Below are positions 21,819-34,600 of a DNA stretch of 64,000 nt, piece after piece. The stretch covers positions 30,074,742 to 30,138,741 of the forward strand of contig OX421497.1 of assembly GCA_949126835.1 (NCBI GenBank), written 5' to 3'. This DNA is from Anisus vortex. Its lineage: Eukaryota; Mollusca; Gastropoda; Planorbidae. The position numbers and the translations under genes were made by a program. The notes beneath the pieces were generated by a model. It saw nothing but the letters and a program-made list of their open reading frames with translations. It did not search any database and was not told where the DNA came from. Every line of letters starts with the position of its first letter. Position 1 is the stretch's first letter.

Positions 21819-24572
21819 TAGGGCGTCCCAGAAATGCTCGAAAAAAATATTTTTTTAAATCTTTGGTGTCTCACCCCCTGAAATGTGTCTCTTGGGTACA
21901 ATGAGTGAATTGGTGAAGTTGTAGCTCATTTGAACAACATTTAGAGGTCCCTCAAGAGCTTTTAAAATTCCAGTATTAGGCCAACATAAAAATCCAGAAG
22001 AATCGTGGCTCAAAAAACTTGCAGTTTTTGCATGCCATATATGAATAAAATGAAGTTTAAATATACTTATTTTTACCTCATTGCTACCATTAACTGGAGT
22101 TGAAATTGTGTGATTCTTAATTAGAAAATGTAATAAATGCGAGAAAACATATAAAATACCTAATGTGCAAAACTTGTGCATATTTTTTTAAAATTTGATT
22201 GTTTTAAACTAAGCAGCTTTTGAAGTTGCAACGAGAATCAAGAACAGGATCAATTGGATCTGTGGACAAAAAGCTTGCTGCTAAAGAAAAACGAGTTGCT
22301 GAGCGTCAGAAACAATTTATCAGGGATGTTGGTGATGCAGCAAAAGATGCTACATCACAGTGCCGTCACCATGGGTTACCATCAGGTTCAAGTGTAGAGT
22401 CAGCAGTAGAAATAGAACAGCAACTGGATGTAGGTGGTTCTGACAGTGACACAGACACACATTCAATGACATCATCCATTTGTCGGGATTCCAGTGACGA
22501 TGCAGAACCTGATGAAGAATTTGTCATCCAATCAGCATCCTCAAGCAAAACAAATTCTGCAACACGACATCGCAGACGCAGCATCTCACCAAAAGTTGCT
22601 GCTATGCTGGACAGAACGAACACCAGCATTAGAAAATCTACAATGATACTTGCATCAACATTCAACGATGGTGGTGTTCCGACATCTGACACAGTATTTT
22701 CCAAGAGCACAATGCATCGTCATCGCAATCTTCGTCGTCAACAAGCTGCAGAACGTATAAAAGAAGACTATATTCCCTCAAAATCGATTGTTCATTGGGG
22801 TGGTAAGCTATTGCTCGATGTTACCGGAGAGGTTACCAACAACGTCGATCGATTACCTGTCCTGCTCTCATCACTTGTCGATCGCACTACAAAGCTTCTT
22901 GGTGTTCCCAAGTTAGCATCCGGGTCCGGGTCAGGACGGGCAGCTGCTGATGCAGTCTATGAACATATCAAATCGTGGAAGTGCGAATCTTTGGTCATCG
23001 GCATGTGCTTCGACACTACGGCTTCCAATACTGGAAGACTCAATGGAGCTTGCACTCTGTTAGAAGTAGCCCTGGGACGTAATCTATTATGGATGGCATG
23101 CCGTCATCACATGTTGGAAGTACTCCTTTCCGATGCATTCAATGTTTGTCTTGGACCATCCACTGGACCAGAGATTTTGTTTTTTAAGAGGTTTCGAGAA
23201 AAATGGCCAGAATTAAACCACACACCCGAAGCCAGATCCGCCCCTTTGATAATCGTGTCCGATTCGATTAAAGAATTTATCAAATGTCAACTTGAGGTCA
23301 GTCATTCACGTTATGATTATTTGGAATTTCTTCTGCTTGCTGCACAAATGGTTGGGTTGGAGGTTGATGTCAGCATTCGCAGACCTGGTGCCCTACATAG
23401 GGCAAGGTGGATGGCGAAAGCAATCTATGCATTGAAAATCGAACTATTGTTTGCAGGCAACGAAACCATCTTTCAGTTAACAGCTCGAGAATTACAAGGT
23501 ATTCAGCGCTTAAATCGGTTTACCATAGGTGTTTATCTTCAATCATGGTTTTCATGCAGGCTCACCGCAGATGCATCTGTGAATGATATCTTGTTGATAC
23601 AGCGTTTATACGAATATGATGATGCTGTTCTTCAATCGACTGGATTGAAAATGATGGTGCGTCCCTCGTGGTACTTGAGTCCGGAACTGTCGACGTTTGC
23701 GATATTTTCAACCCTTTTGTCGGACAAAGAAAAAACTGGCCTTATTCGGACAATGCAATCAGAACGTGGACAGCATCTCATAAAAACACTACCAAAAAGT
23801 GTTGTTGATTTGCGCGTTTCTACCACATTTTTTGAAACATCCAACATTGATGCCAGTTTTCTAGATGTTCCTTTTGAAGCATGGTCAGATACACCATCTT
23901 TTAAAGTTGCAGCAGATTTTGTAAAGAATCTGGCTTGTATCAATGACTCTGCAGAGCGAGGTGTAGCATTGATAAAAAAATTTCAATGACAGTATCACCA
24001 AGGACGAAGAACAAAAACAATTTTTGCTCCAAGTGGTTGACAAACATCGGACAAATTTTGCAGAGTGTAATCGTGAACAGCTGGCTAAAATTTAAATTTG
24101 AAGAACTTTTGTAAATTTTTGTCTACCCTACAGTACAAAGTACAAGATAAATATTAGGAATGCTTAATTGCATTGCTTATTATTATTTTTCAAGCAGATT
24201 GACATTCTTTCAAGAATTAACTTGACAAATGAATAAAACTTTGTTTTTCATAATTTTTTACTTAAATTTCAAATTTAAATATATAAACCAATCAAGATTT
24301 ATATATTTTGTTTCATTTAATATTATAAACAATACTAAGCATCAATTTGTTACTTAATATATCAGTTTCGCATATAATGCAACATTAACGCTGTATTAGA
24401 TTTGACCGCGAATGATTTTACACCAAAATCTGGAACTTTAAACCTCTTGGGGGGCCTCTAAACATTGTCCAAATGAGCTGAAATTTTGCAGGTTAACTAC
24501 TGTTACCATACAGACATATTTTGTGGGGTGAGACATCAACATTTCAAAACTTCATTTTTTTGGGACGCCCTA
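21819..24572 (+). mobile_element. hAT-like DNA transposon with TIRs and 8-bp target duplication
   Basis: TAGGGCGTCCCA at 21819-21830 is mirrored by TGGGACGCCCTA at 24561-24572. Similarity between the two ends continues inward for roughly 140 bp (for example GGTGTCTCACCCC against GGGGTGAGACATC). CTATCCTT flanks both sides (21811-21818 and 24573-24580), an 8-bp target duplication as hAT elements make. The interior encodes one transposase-like protein. At 2,754 bp it appears structurally complete. Confidence 0.88.
22220..23989 (+). pseudogene. divergent hAT-like transposase, C-terminal frameshift
   Basis: A frame of 589 codons. Its first codon shown is TTG; the frame is open back to an AG at 22215-22216, so a 5' exon probably precedes it, and the first internal ATG is near 22466. 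Acidic and Ser-rich N-terminal region. The core has CFDTTASNTGRLNGACTLLE and WMACRHHMLEV, resembling the hAT D-x-A-S-N and C-x-x-H blocks. The end has CINDSAERGVALIKK, in the place of the conserved hAT C-terminal block. The frame stops early at TGA 23987-23989. Another frame continues in coding style (ITKDEEQKQFLLQVV) to TAA 24093, so a one-base change in the A7 run at 23974-23980 has removed about 35 residues. Superfamily rests on TSD length plus these motifs. Confidence 0.75.
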
Positions 24573-24824
24573 CTATCCTTATATTACATTATATCTTACT
24601 TTTTATCAAAAATATTACGTCTGTTTAAATGTTTCTTTATCTATCTCCCTGGCACTAGCATCTATTTATTTTTATCATTTGTGTTTTTATCAAAATATTT
24701 TATTTCACAAAATTTCGTCTGCAAAACTTAAAAAAACAATCTGTCAACTTAGTATTAGACTAATTGCTTTATAATTATTTTTTTTGTTTATTGAATTAAA
24801 AAAAATGTGAACATTTGTTTTTAG

Positions 24825-24896
24825 CTTCTTAGTTTCCAACAAACTTACAGAGCTTGAGAGTCGAGGCTTTTCCGGATTGGAAAAGCTCACTTTACT
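24825..24896 (+). CDS. LRR exon a of the GPCR
   Basis: Exactly 72 nt between TTTTTAG and GTGAGT. It reads as one 24-residue leucine-rich repeat (VSNKLTELESRGFSGLEKL). The phase matches the next recognised LRR exon 11.7 kb downstream. It lies about 250 bp after the hAT-like transposon. Confidence 0.8.
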
Positions 24897-27800
24897 GTGA
24901 GTCATATTATATATATATTTGTGTGTGTGTGTTGTAATATAAATAAAACAACCTATACCTACAGGTTTTACAGGTTCGTTTTAATATATAGTGAACGATT
25001 TTCTGTATTCTCGTGGTGCTCCTAGCCTTTAATATTTAACATAAACATGGCTTAAAAGCTTTTTTTTAATACAGTTATCACAATTCGGGCATAATCCTAT
25101 CTATCTTGTTTCAAGCAAGAATTAAATCAGAATGTCGAGTGTCGAATATATCAAGGGGCAGGAAACATTTTCCTTCCCCTGGGGCTTAAAATTAAAACAG
25201 TGTTCTTTGTGAATATTTATGCATTTTTTTGTCACTTTATTACTTTCTGAGGTCAGCATACAATAATGGCGGCTGCTGTAATTTTAATATGATGAGTGGA
25301 AAAAATATGTTGTAGTAAATAATGGTGAAAATATATTGCAGTAAATGCTAGCATGCATATGTTGAGGTAAAAACTGTTAAACATATTTTGAAGTTGTTGC
25401 TTTTAATCATAATATGTTTACATGTTGTAGTAAAGGACGGAACATGTGTACATTAGTGAATGCAGGCTAACTTTTTTAGTGAATGCAGGCAAACAGTTAT
25501 TATAGTGAATGCAGACAAACATTTATTGATTTATTGTAGTGAATGCAGGCAAACATGTATTGTAGTAATTGCAGGCAAACATTTATTGTAGTGAATGCAG
25601 AACATATATTGTAGTAATTGCAGGCAAACATTTATTGTAGTAAAAGCAGACACACATATATTCTTGTAATTGCAGGCAAATAAATGTTGTAGAATTTGCA
25701 GTCAAACATAGATTGTAATAATTGCTTGCTTAGCTTAGCTTACGCCTACTACCCCTCTCGGGGCAAAGGCCACCAACAAGGGCTCTGCAGCCATCCCGGT
25801 CCCGAGCGAGTCTTTCCTATTGTCCCCAAGAATGACCTGATCTCTTGACGTCGGAATCCAGGTCACGTCGCCAGATGTTACGAGGTCGGCCCCTCTTCCT
25901 CTTCCCTTGGAGGTTCTACGATAGAGACTGTCTGGTAATGTTGGAAGCTGGTTTTCGGAGTGTATGCCCCAACCATCTCCATCTTTTTTGCATGATCTCC
26001 ATATCGTCTGCCTGTTGACCTGTGCGACTCCAGAGCTCATCGTTACTGATCATGTCCGGCCAGCGTATATGCAAAATTCTCCTGAGACATGAGTTTTTGA
26101 AAGTCTGGATTTTCTTTGTGTTGGTAGCTGTGGTCCTCCACGTTTCAGCACCATAGAGTAAGACAGACTTCACATTTGAGTTGAAAATCTTGATCTTTGT
26201 TTTCAGGGATATTTCTCTTGAGCTCCAGATATTCTTAAGTTGGAGGAAGGCTGTCCTGGCCTTGCCAATTCTTGCCCTTACATCGGCGTCGGTTCCATCA
26301 TTCTTATTGACGATTCTGCCTAGATAGGTGAATTCTTCAATTTCTTCTAGCGCTTCACCATTGAGAGTGATAGGCGATGTGTTTTCTGCGTTGACATTAA
26401 GGAACTTGGTCTTCCCTTTGTGGATGTTGAGGCCAAGGCGAGTGGAGTTTTCTGTCACGATGTTGGTCTGTTCCTGCATGTGTTGCTGAGAATGTGCTAG
26501 ATCGTCTAGTTTTGACAATAGCGTCCACTGGATGCCATTACGCTTATCTGATGTTGATGTCCTCATTACCTAGTCTATCGCTAGCAGAAACAGAAATGGC
26601 GACAGTAAACAACCTTGTCTCGCTAATGTCCGTACTTGGAATGCCTCTGATGGGTGGCCTCTATAGATCACTTTGCATTTCAATCTTTCATAAGATATCT
26701 TAATTATAAAGGTAATTTTTGTAGGGACCCCATAGTGTCTTAGCAGCCTCCAAAGTGATTCCCTTTATACACTGTCAAAAGCCTTTTTATAGTCAATAAA
26801 GTTGACATATAGGGGGGAATTTTACTAAAGCGACTGCTCCAGGATGATGCGCAGTGTAGCTATTTGGTTAGTGCAGGATCTATCCTTGCGGAAACCAGCT
26901 TGTTGATCTCGCAGCTTCGTATCAACAGCATCCTGCATTCTGCCAAGCAGAATCCCGTTGAACACCTTTCCTGGGATTACTAGTAGGGTAATTCCTCTAT
27001 AGTTAGAGCAGGAGCTCAAGTTTCCTTTCTTAGGGAGTTTAATGAGTACTCTATCTTTCCACTCAGTTGGGACTTGCTCCTCTTCCCAGATCTTTTGGAA
27101 GAGGGGGGGTGTAAGAGCTCTACTGTAGTCTCCACGTCCGCTTTCAGTGCCTCCGTAGGGATATCATCTGGACGAGGTGCTTTGCCGCTTTAAACTTCTT
27201 GATGGCTTGGCGTATTTCTTCCTTTGTCGGTGCATTGCAGTCTATCGGCAGGTCTATGTCTGCTGGCTGGATATCAGGTGGATCTGGTGGGGCTGGCCTG
27301 TTGAGTAGCTCTTCAAAGTATTCCACCCATCTTCTCTTTTGTCCTTCGTCATCGATTATCTGCTTTCCTTTTTTATCTTTCACGGGTCTTTCAGGTTTAC
27401 TAAACTTCCCAGATAACTTCTTGGTGCTGGTATACAAGTCTTTCATATTTCCATTTCTGGCTGCTTCCTCAGCTTCTGCAGCTAGAGCATCTGCATAATT
27501 CTTCTTGTCAGCTTTGATGCTCTTCTTTACACTCTTTTTTGCTTGTGTTTATTGTTCCTGTGCCTTGGCCTTCTCTGCACGTGTCCGGCTGTTGTTTAGT
27601 ACTGCCTTCATTTCTCTCCTCTGTTCTATTTTCTTCAAGGAGACCGTTGATATCCATTCTTTGTGATTGCGTTTCTGTGGGCCTAAGACTTCCTGGCAGA
27701 CTGTCTTTATTGTTGTTTCCACTGTCCTCCATTCCTTGTCTATTGATGTTTCTTCTTCATCCATCATTTCATGCAGGACTTGGAATTTGTTTGCAACTCC

Positions 27801-30800
27801 CAGCTTGAATTCCTCGCGTTTGGTTGGGTCTCTGAGATATATTGTTTTGAACTTCTTTCGCTGGTTTAATTCGCATGTCCAATTCCTTCTAAGTTTAAGT
27901 TTGACACGTGCGACAAGAAGGTGGTGGTCAGAAGCCACATCCGCTCCTCTCCTAACATGTACATCTTGCAGAGACTTCCTGAACTTCTTGGAGATGCATA
28001 TATGGTCTATCTGGTTCCCGATGTGGAGGTCTGGTGAGAGCCAAGTGACTTTGTGTATCTTTTTATGGGGGAAGATGCTACCTCCAATGACAAGGCGGTT
28101 TGCAGCACACAGATCTGCAAACCTCTCTCCATTGTCACTCATCTCTCCCAACCCCTCTCGACCCATAACCTCTTCGTAACCAGTGTTGTCGTCTCCTATT
28201 TCAGCATTAAGGTCTCCAATCAACGTGGTTATGTCTCTGCCAGGAAACCTCTGAATGATGCTTTGCAACCTACCGTAAAATTCATCCTTCATAGAATCCT
28301 CACTGTCATTCGTAGGAGCATAGCATTAAACGAGGTTAAAGTTTATCTTATTTTTCTTTGTTCTGAAAGATGCAGTGATTATTCTTGGACCATGTGCCTC
28401 CCAACCAATGAGTGCTCCTTGGTCCGCCTTTGAGAGCATGAAAGCCACTCCCTGAGTGTGGGGTCCGTTTTCCTCCTCGTGACCTGAGTATAAAAGTAGC
28501 TCTCTTGTAGAGAGCCTCTTCTGGCCGGAATCTGTCCATCTGGCTTCACTGATGCCGAGGATGCTAATCTTATAGTTCCTCATCTCTATTGCCACTTGTG
28601 CTGCTTTGCCGGCTTCAAACATGGTTCGAACATTCCATGTTTCGATTGTAAGTGTGGTCCTGGTTGAGATGATGGCCGTCTGCCTGACAGCTTCCAGTTG
28701 CTGGCTTTCACTGCGCGGCATCATCGTACCTCCCACTGGAGGTCCATCCTCACCCAGTACCGAGTTGTTTGTTGAAATCCTTGTTAGTGTGTTTGTAGCG
28801 ATTAGTGGTTTGACGGGAATGGGTTGCTAACCCCTTGCCCAACCCTCCTTCTTTCTCACCCGGGCTTGGGAATGGCTATGGCGGAGTTAAATGCGTAGTA
28901 ATTGCAGGCAAACATAAATTGTAAAAATTGCAGGCAAACATATATTGTAGTAATTGCAGGCAAACATATATTGTAGTAATTGCAGGCATATATATATTGT
29001 AGTAATTGCAGGTAAACATATATTGTAGTAATTGCAGGCATACATATATTGTAGTAATTGCAGGCAAACATATATATATTGTAGTAATTGCAGGCCTACA
29101 TATGTTGTAGTATTTGCAGGAAAACCAATATTGTAGTAATTGCAGACAAACCAATATTGTAGTAATTGCAAGCATACATATGTTGTAGTATTTGGAGGCA
29201 AACAAATATTGTAGTACATGCAGGCAAACATATATTGTAGTAATTGCAGGTGAACATATATTGTAGTAATTGCAGGCATACATATATTGTAGTAATTGTG
29301 GGAAAACATATTGTGTAGTAATGAAGGCAAACATATATTGTAGTAATTGCAGGCAAACATATATTGTAATAATCGCAGGCTGACATATTTTGTAGTAATT
29401 GCAGGCAAACATATATTGTAGTAATTGCAGGCAAACACATATTGTAGTAATTGAAGGCAAACTTAGATTGTAGTGAATGCAGACACCTATATATTGTAGT
29501 ATTTGCCGGGAAACATAATAATATATTTTAGTAATTGCAGGCAAACATAGATGGTATTAATTGCAGGCAAACATATATTGTTATAATTGAAGTCAAACAT
29601 ATATTGTAGTAATTGCAGACAAACATATATTGTAGTAATTGCAGACAAACATATATTATAGTATTTGCAGGCAAAACATATATTGTAGTAATAGCAGGCA
29701 TACATATATTGTAGTATTTGCGGGCATACATATAGTTTAGTAATTGAAGGCAAACATATATTGTAGTAATTGCAGGCAAACATATATTGTAATAATTGCA
29801 GGCTTAAATATATTGTAGTAATTGCAGGAAAGCATATATTGTAATAATTGCAGGCTTACACAGGGCCGGCTCTACCATATAGGCGAACTAGGCGGCTGCC
29901 TAGGGCGCAAAATTTTGGGAGCGCAAAATTGAGGATTTATTTTTAATTTGGGTCTTTAAAAATATAAACTATATTAAAGTTTAGTGCTTCTGCGCGCTAC
30001 TAGCATAGGTAAGTGAATGAATAGGTAATGAAAGGTGAAGGGTATTTTATTTAAATTCTCTTAGAAAATAGGAAAGCTTGCCTAACAGTAGCCTACTTAG
30101 TTTAGCAACCACGCTGTGCGTAGCGGCAAACATATTGTAGTAATTGAAGACAAACTTATATTATAATTAATGTAGGCACCTATATATTGTAGTAATTGCA
30201 GGCAAACATAATAAAATATTGTAGAAATTGCAGGCAAACATATATGGTATTAATTGCAGGCAAACATATATTGTAATAATTGCAGGCTTACATATATTGT
30301 AGTAATTGCAGGCAAACATATTGTAGTAATTGAAGACAAACTTATATTGTAGTGAATGCAGGCACCTATATATTGTAGTAATTGCAGGCAAACATATTGT
30401 AGTAATTGAAGACAAACTTATATTGTAGTGAATGCAGGCACCTGAAATTTACAAACATTTATGGTATTAATTGCAGGCAAATATATATTGAAGTAATAGC
30501 AGACAAACATATACTGTAGTATTTGAAGTCAAACATATACTGTAGACTAGTGTGAAGGAGGTGATTACTTCTAGGCTTTGTCTCACGGCATCACAATAAC
30601 AACAAAGACAAAATAGTTCGACGTAGACAGTTTTGGCACGGACTATATATAGGTTTGAAGACCAGTTTATTGTGTAGTCTAGTGGGGACGATAAGCACAA
30701 AGACTGGCGCTACTTGATAGTTGATATTTGTGCGATCGTGAGGGGGACTAAACTAAATGTAGGGACAATGCGAGACAGAATCCAGAACGCTAATAAATCT

Positions 30801-31635
30801 AGCTAGACACTGAAATGTAGACGCCAACGGAGATGAAAACACTTTATTTCAAAAAATTAACTCCATGTTATAGTGGATATTTAATAATTGATGAATGACC
30901 AATGCAATGGTCTTAATAACTCAGACTTGTACACGGAATAACTAAAAAAAAAAGCTTAATTTATACACCCCTTTAGGAAGATATGATTTATGCAAACTTT
31001 AAAACACAATGCAAGCCACCATTTGGTGCATGCCTATTGTTACAAGGGTCCAAACTTTAAACATTACAGTTAGTTGGCGTCTGTTTAGATTGAAAGAACG
31101 ATGCAGTTTAATGTTTATCTATTTCCAGGCAAATTCTGTCAATCACCTAAAATATTGCTTGGTAATGTTGCTTAGTAGGGAATTTTGAATCAGATAGGCC
31201 TATTATTATGAGGAAAGTCATGTTTTGGTTTCGGATGGGGGAGGGGGGGTTAGGGTACATAAAGAACTTTAACTGAGATATTTGAATGCGTCTAGACGGA
31301 AAAGAAACAGAAAAATATAAATGCAATTTGTTGTCTGCAAATGCTGTATTTTTTCAATATATGCCACGCTGTTTTATAAGTAAATTATGCTAAAGCACAC
31401 GCCCTGCTTCTTATTACCGAATGAAGATCGGTCCACCTGGTACTATATATATATAAACAAACTCACGGTGATTATATATATTTATTATATTTATATATAT
31501 GTGTGTCCTCTATATAAATACAAAAATAAACTTTCTCAATACAGTTTTATTGTAATATTTGTTTTTCTCTCTCTCTCTCTCTCTTGACAAAACACATTTG
31601 AGTCATTTTGTGATTTTTAAAGGCATAAACACTAG

Positions 31636-31673
<38 letters not shown>

Positions 31674-34600
31674 AAACATAAATAAACTTACGTTAATGAT
31701 ATTATATATACATGTACTGACATTCTCAAGCTAAACAAATCGGTGCAAAAAAAACTGCACGTGTAAAAAATAAATTTAATTATATCTTCTTGTTGAACAG
31801 GTATTTCCGAAACGTCATTATTGTGACGCAAAATAAACAATCAGTAAAAGCGACGCACCAATGGGGAACAATGACGTCATGGTTTTACGTTTTAAGGCCA
31901 AATGATTTAAATTACGATAATTATAATGGTTATTCTTGTCTAGTGTTTTTTTTCTTTTTTTATTCGTGTGCCCGAATAGCTGTAGATTTTTTTCTAGGCA
32001 AAACAAGTCGAGCATAAAATTCTTTAGAAAATCGGTAGAGCGTTTTTGAATAAAAAATCAATCTATATAATTACCGTGAGTTTTTTTTTATATGTTTGTT
32101 TATAGATATATATGTTTGTCCTCTATAGGCTCCTAAGACGTTTGACTAATCAAGACAAAAGTTAAACGTATAAATTCAAAACGTCAAACAAACAAAAAAA
32201 TATTTTATGACTTATAATCATAAATGTGTTGATTTTATAAATCAAAAAAAGTATATCCAGCTATACAAATACATAAAACCTTACGGAACAAATAACCATT
32301 TCCGTTCATTTACTATGTTGACTGCGAGAGTCACTATAGTTGAACGCGAGGGCCTTATCGAATTTTCCCAATTCTGCTTTTTTTTTTTTCATGTGGCGAA
32401 ACCTTTTTTTTTAAATTTACGCACAGCAATTTGGCTTGGAGAGTTTGAATGGTGTAGGCTACTTAAAAAAAAATACTAGCTTATGACGTAATGTCTATCA
32501 CATCATTTCCCTTTTCATTATAAATGTTTGCATTATCTTTTAAGTAAAAGTAACCATATGTTTCAATTATTTAATGGATGCACGTCGCTATTGAGAGCAT
32601 CCTTTAACAGGCGACTTTCTAAGCTCTATAAATTAAATTATACTAATTATAAAGGACAAGTGGCAAGTTATCAATTATTACTTTTAAAAAGCATAAGCCT
32701 GACAGCAACAATTTTTATGCATGTGCCAGGGCTACCGGACACAATTTAAAAAAATTAAATACCGAAAGAAACATTATCAATACTGTTTTATTGATACAAT
32801 AAGTATTATGAAGTGGATGATTCCGAGACGAGACAACCATTTAATTATACAGCACAGTATTTCAAATGCCGGAACGAGCCACTATTCAATTATATCACAC
32901 AAGTATAATTATAATTTATATTGTTATAACGGCTAGAGCCCCCATTCAGTTTATGAAATAACAGTTATGGTGTTGTTATTGTTAGTGTGATTATCCTTGT
33001 ATTTAGTGAAGGTCTTATTATTTCGTTCTGAAATTAATTTGTAGTAGTCTAAGGTATTCCTGGTTCTAAGTATCCTCTGGCAATTCACATAACGTAGATT
33101 AGAGTTTCAGTTGATTTTCCTTCATGTATAATTACTTTTGGCTCATGTTATACAGCAAGAATCATGATGTTGAGTTGTAGTGGTGGTTATTAATATAGTT
33201 GTAGAATTACCACACATACACACATGTATATAACTTTGATATATTGACGTAACCAAGTTGTGTAGAAAGCAACGATAAATTGGTTTAATTACAAAATCAA
33301 TCCAGTAGGAATCCAAATAATCTTATATACACAAAATTAAGAAATACACATATTCCAATTAGTAATGAATATCTTCAATGAACATATAGCATTGTAGCTA
33401 ATAGTAGAATAATAAAGAATCTTCCATAATACAAATCAAATAGGAATGAAAACTCAGAGCGTAAAATATTAGATGTTTCTCGATCGGCTGCGAGCCAAGA
33501 ACTAAACTAAAAATGTGCGTGGTCGCTTAGGTAAATTTTATTACGATTCGATATTGTCACCGAATACATGAGAGTACATTAAAATATATAGTAAAATATT
33601 ACTATTCAATGAGGTATCCGATTACCATTGATTATTGACATCATCCGCCATCTTGTCCGGACCAATAGTTGGGAATTCCAGATAGCCTCATTACATGGGT
33701 TTTTCAAGCGACCTTGCAGCGGTGTGAGTGATCGAGTAGTATTATTATTAAGGTTAAAAACAATAGCGTTCTAATTAAATTTGGGAAAACCGGTGGACCT
33801 TGAGCTAAGAAATGTTTTGTATCGCTTTTACGGCAATTCGGATAATGATTAGTATTTGTTTATTAACAATGTAATGTAGGAAATTTACGTTTCGTAACAT
33901 AAGCAAGAACAAAAATTAAATACCGAAAATAATCGTTATCACTATAGTTTTTATTGCATTGAAATATTATTTGCTAATTTTGTTTTCATTATTTACCTTT
34001 TTTTTATTATTTTGTATTTGTGTTTTTGTTTCTTTTTTCTTTTAGATAGTATATTACTGTTAATTTAATATTATTAATAGCAAGTCAAGTCAACACAACT
34101 GTTCACTAGATTTTAATACCGAATTAAAAAATATCTTAAAAAAAACGGACGAGTCTTTCGGCTCTTGTGTCCAGGGCGTAACGTTTAGGATTGAGCAATC
34201 TATGTCCGGGCTCCAGCCACCCCAGGGCTTAACGTTTAGGATTGAGCAATCTTTGTCTGGGCTCCAGCAATGAACAATGAACAATGAACAATATTTTATT
34301 TTGCCACATAGTACATAGGTACAATAAAGGCAATCAAAAGATAATAATTCATAAATATATAGTACAATTAATTAATTAACATACATCAAACGTTAAATGA
34401 TAAAATAACTACCAACAGCTACTCTCATACACATTTTTTTTTTACAATAGTTATTCCACATTTATACGAGTAACCTAAAATCTCATAAATAGATATAAAG
34501 CGTACTATTCATTAAACATCCATTTTAAAGAAGATGATCAATATTATTATTTTTTTCTTCTTAATTATGTATTTAATTACTATGGCACATTAACATAATG

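Larger units (their letters stand above)
25728..28893 (-). mobile_element. RTE-like non-LTR retrotransposon, near full length, inactivated
   Basis: A minus-strand element of about 3.2 kb inside the 26-bp satellite. It has a 5' leader near 28740-28893, an APE-type endonuclease, RT and a short (TAAGC)n-like 3' tail at 25728-25742. It belongs to the common molluscan and cnidarian group whose endonuclease is often annotated as craniofacial development protein 2-like. Several frameshifts break the single long ORF. Confidence 0.85.

Noticed and set aside
27199..28433. plus-strand ORFs across the RTE-like element
   Set aside because: Antisense shadows of the endonuclease and RT frames.
28876..29544. 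222-codon minus ORF and overlapping ORFs in the 26-bp satellite
   Set aside because: Direct by-product of a stop-free tandem repeat; all three frames give the same permuted peptide.
31444..32106. possible foldback element with CTCACGG/CCGTGAG arms
   Set aside because: Arms are short, mixed with AT microsatellite, and related words also occur as direct repeats.
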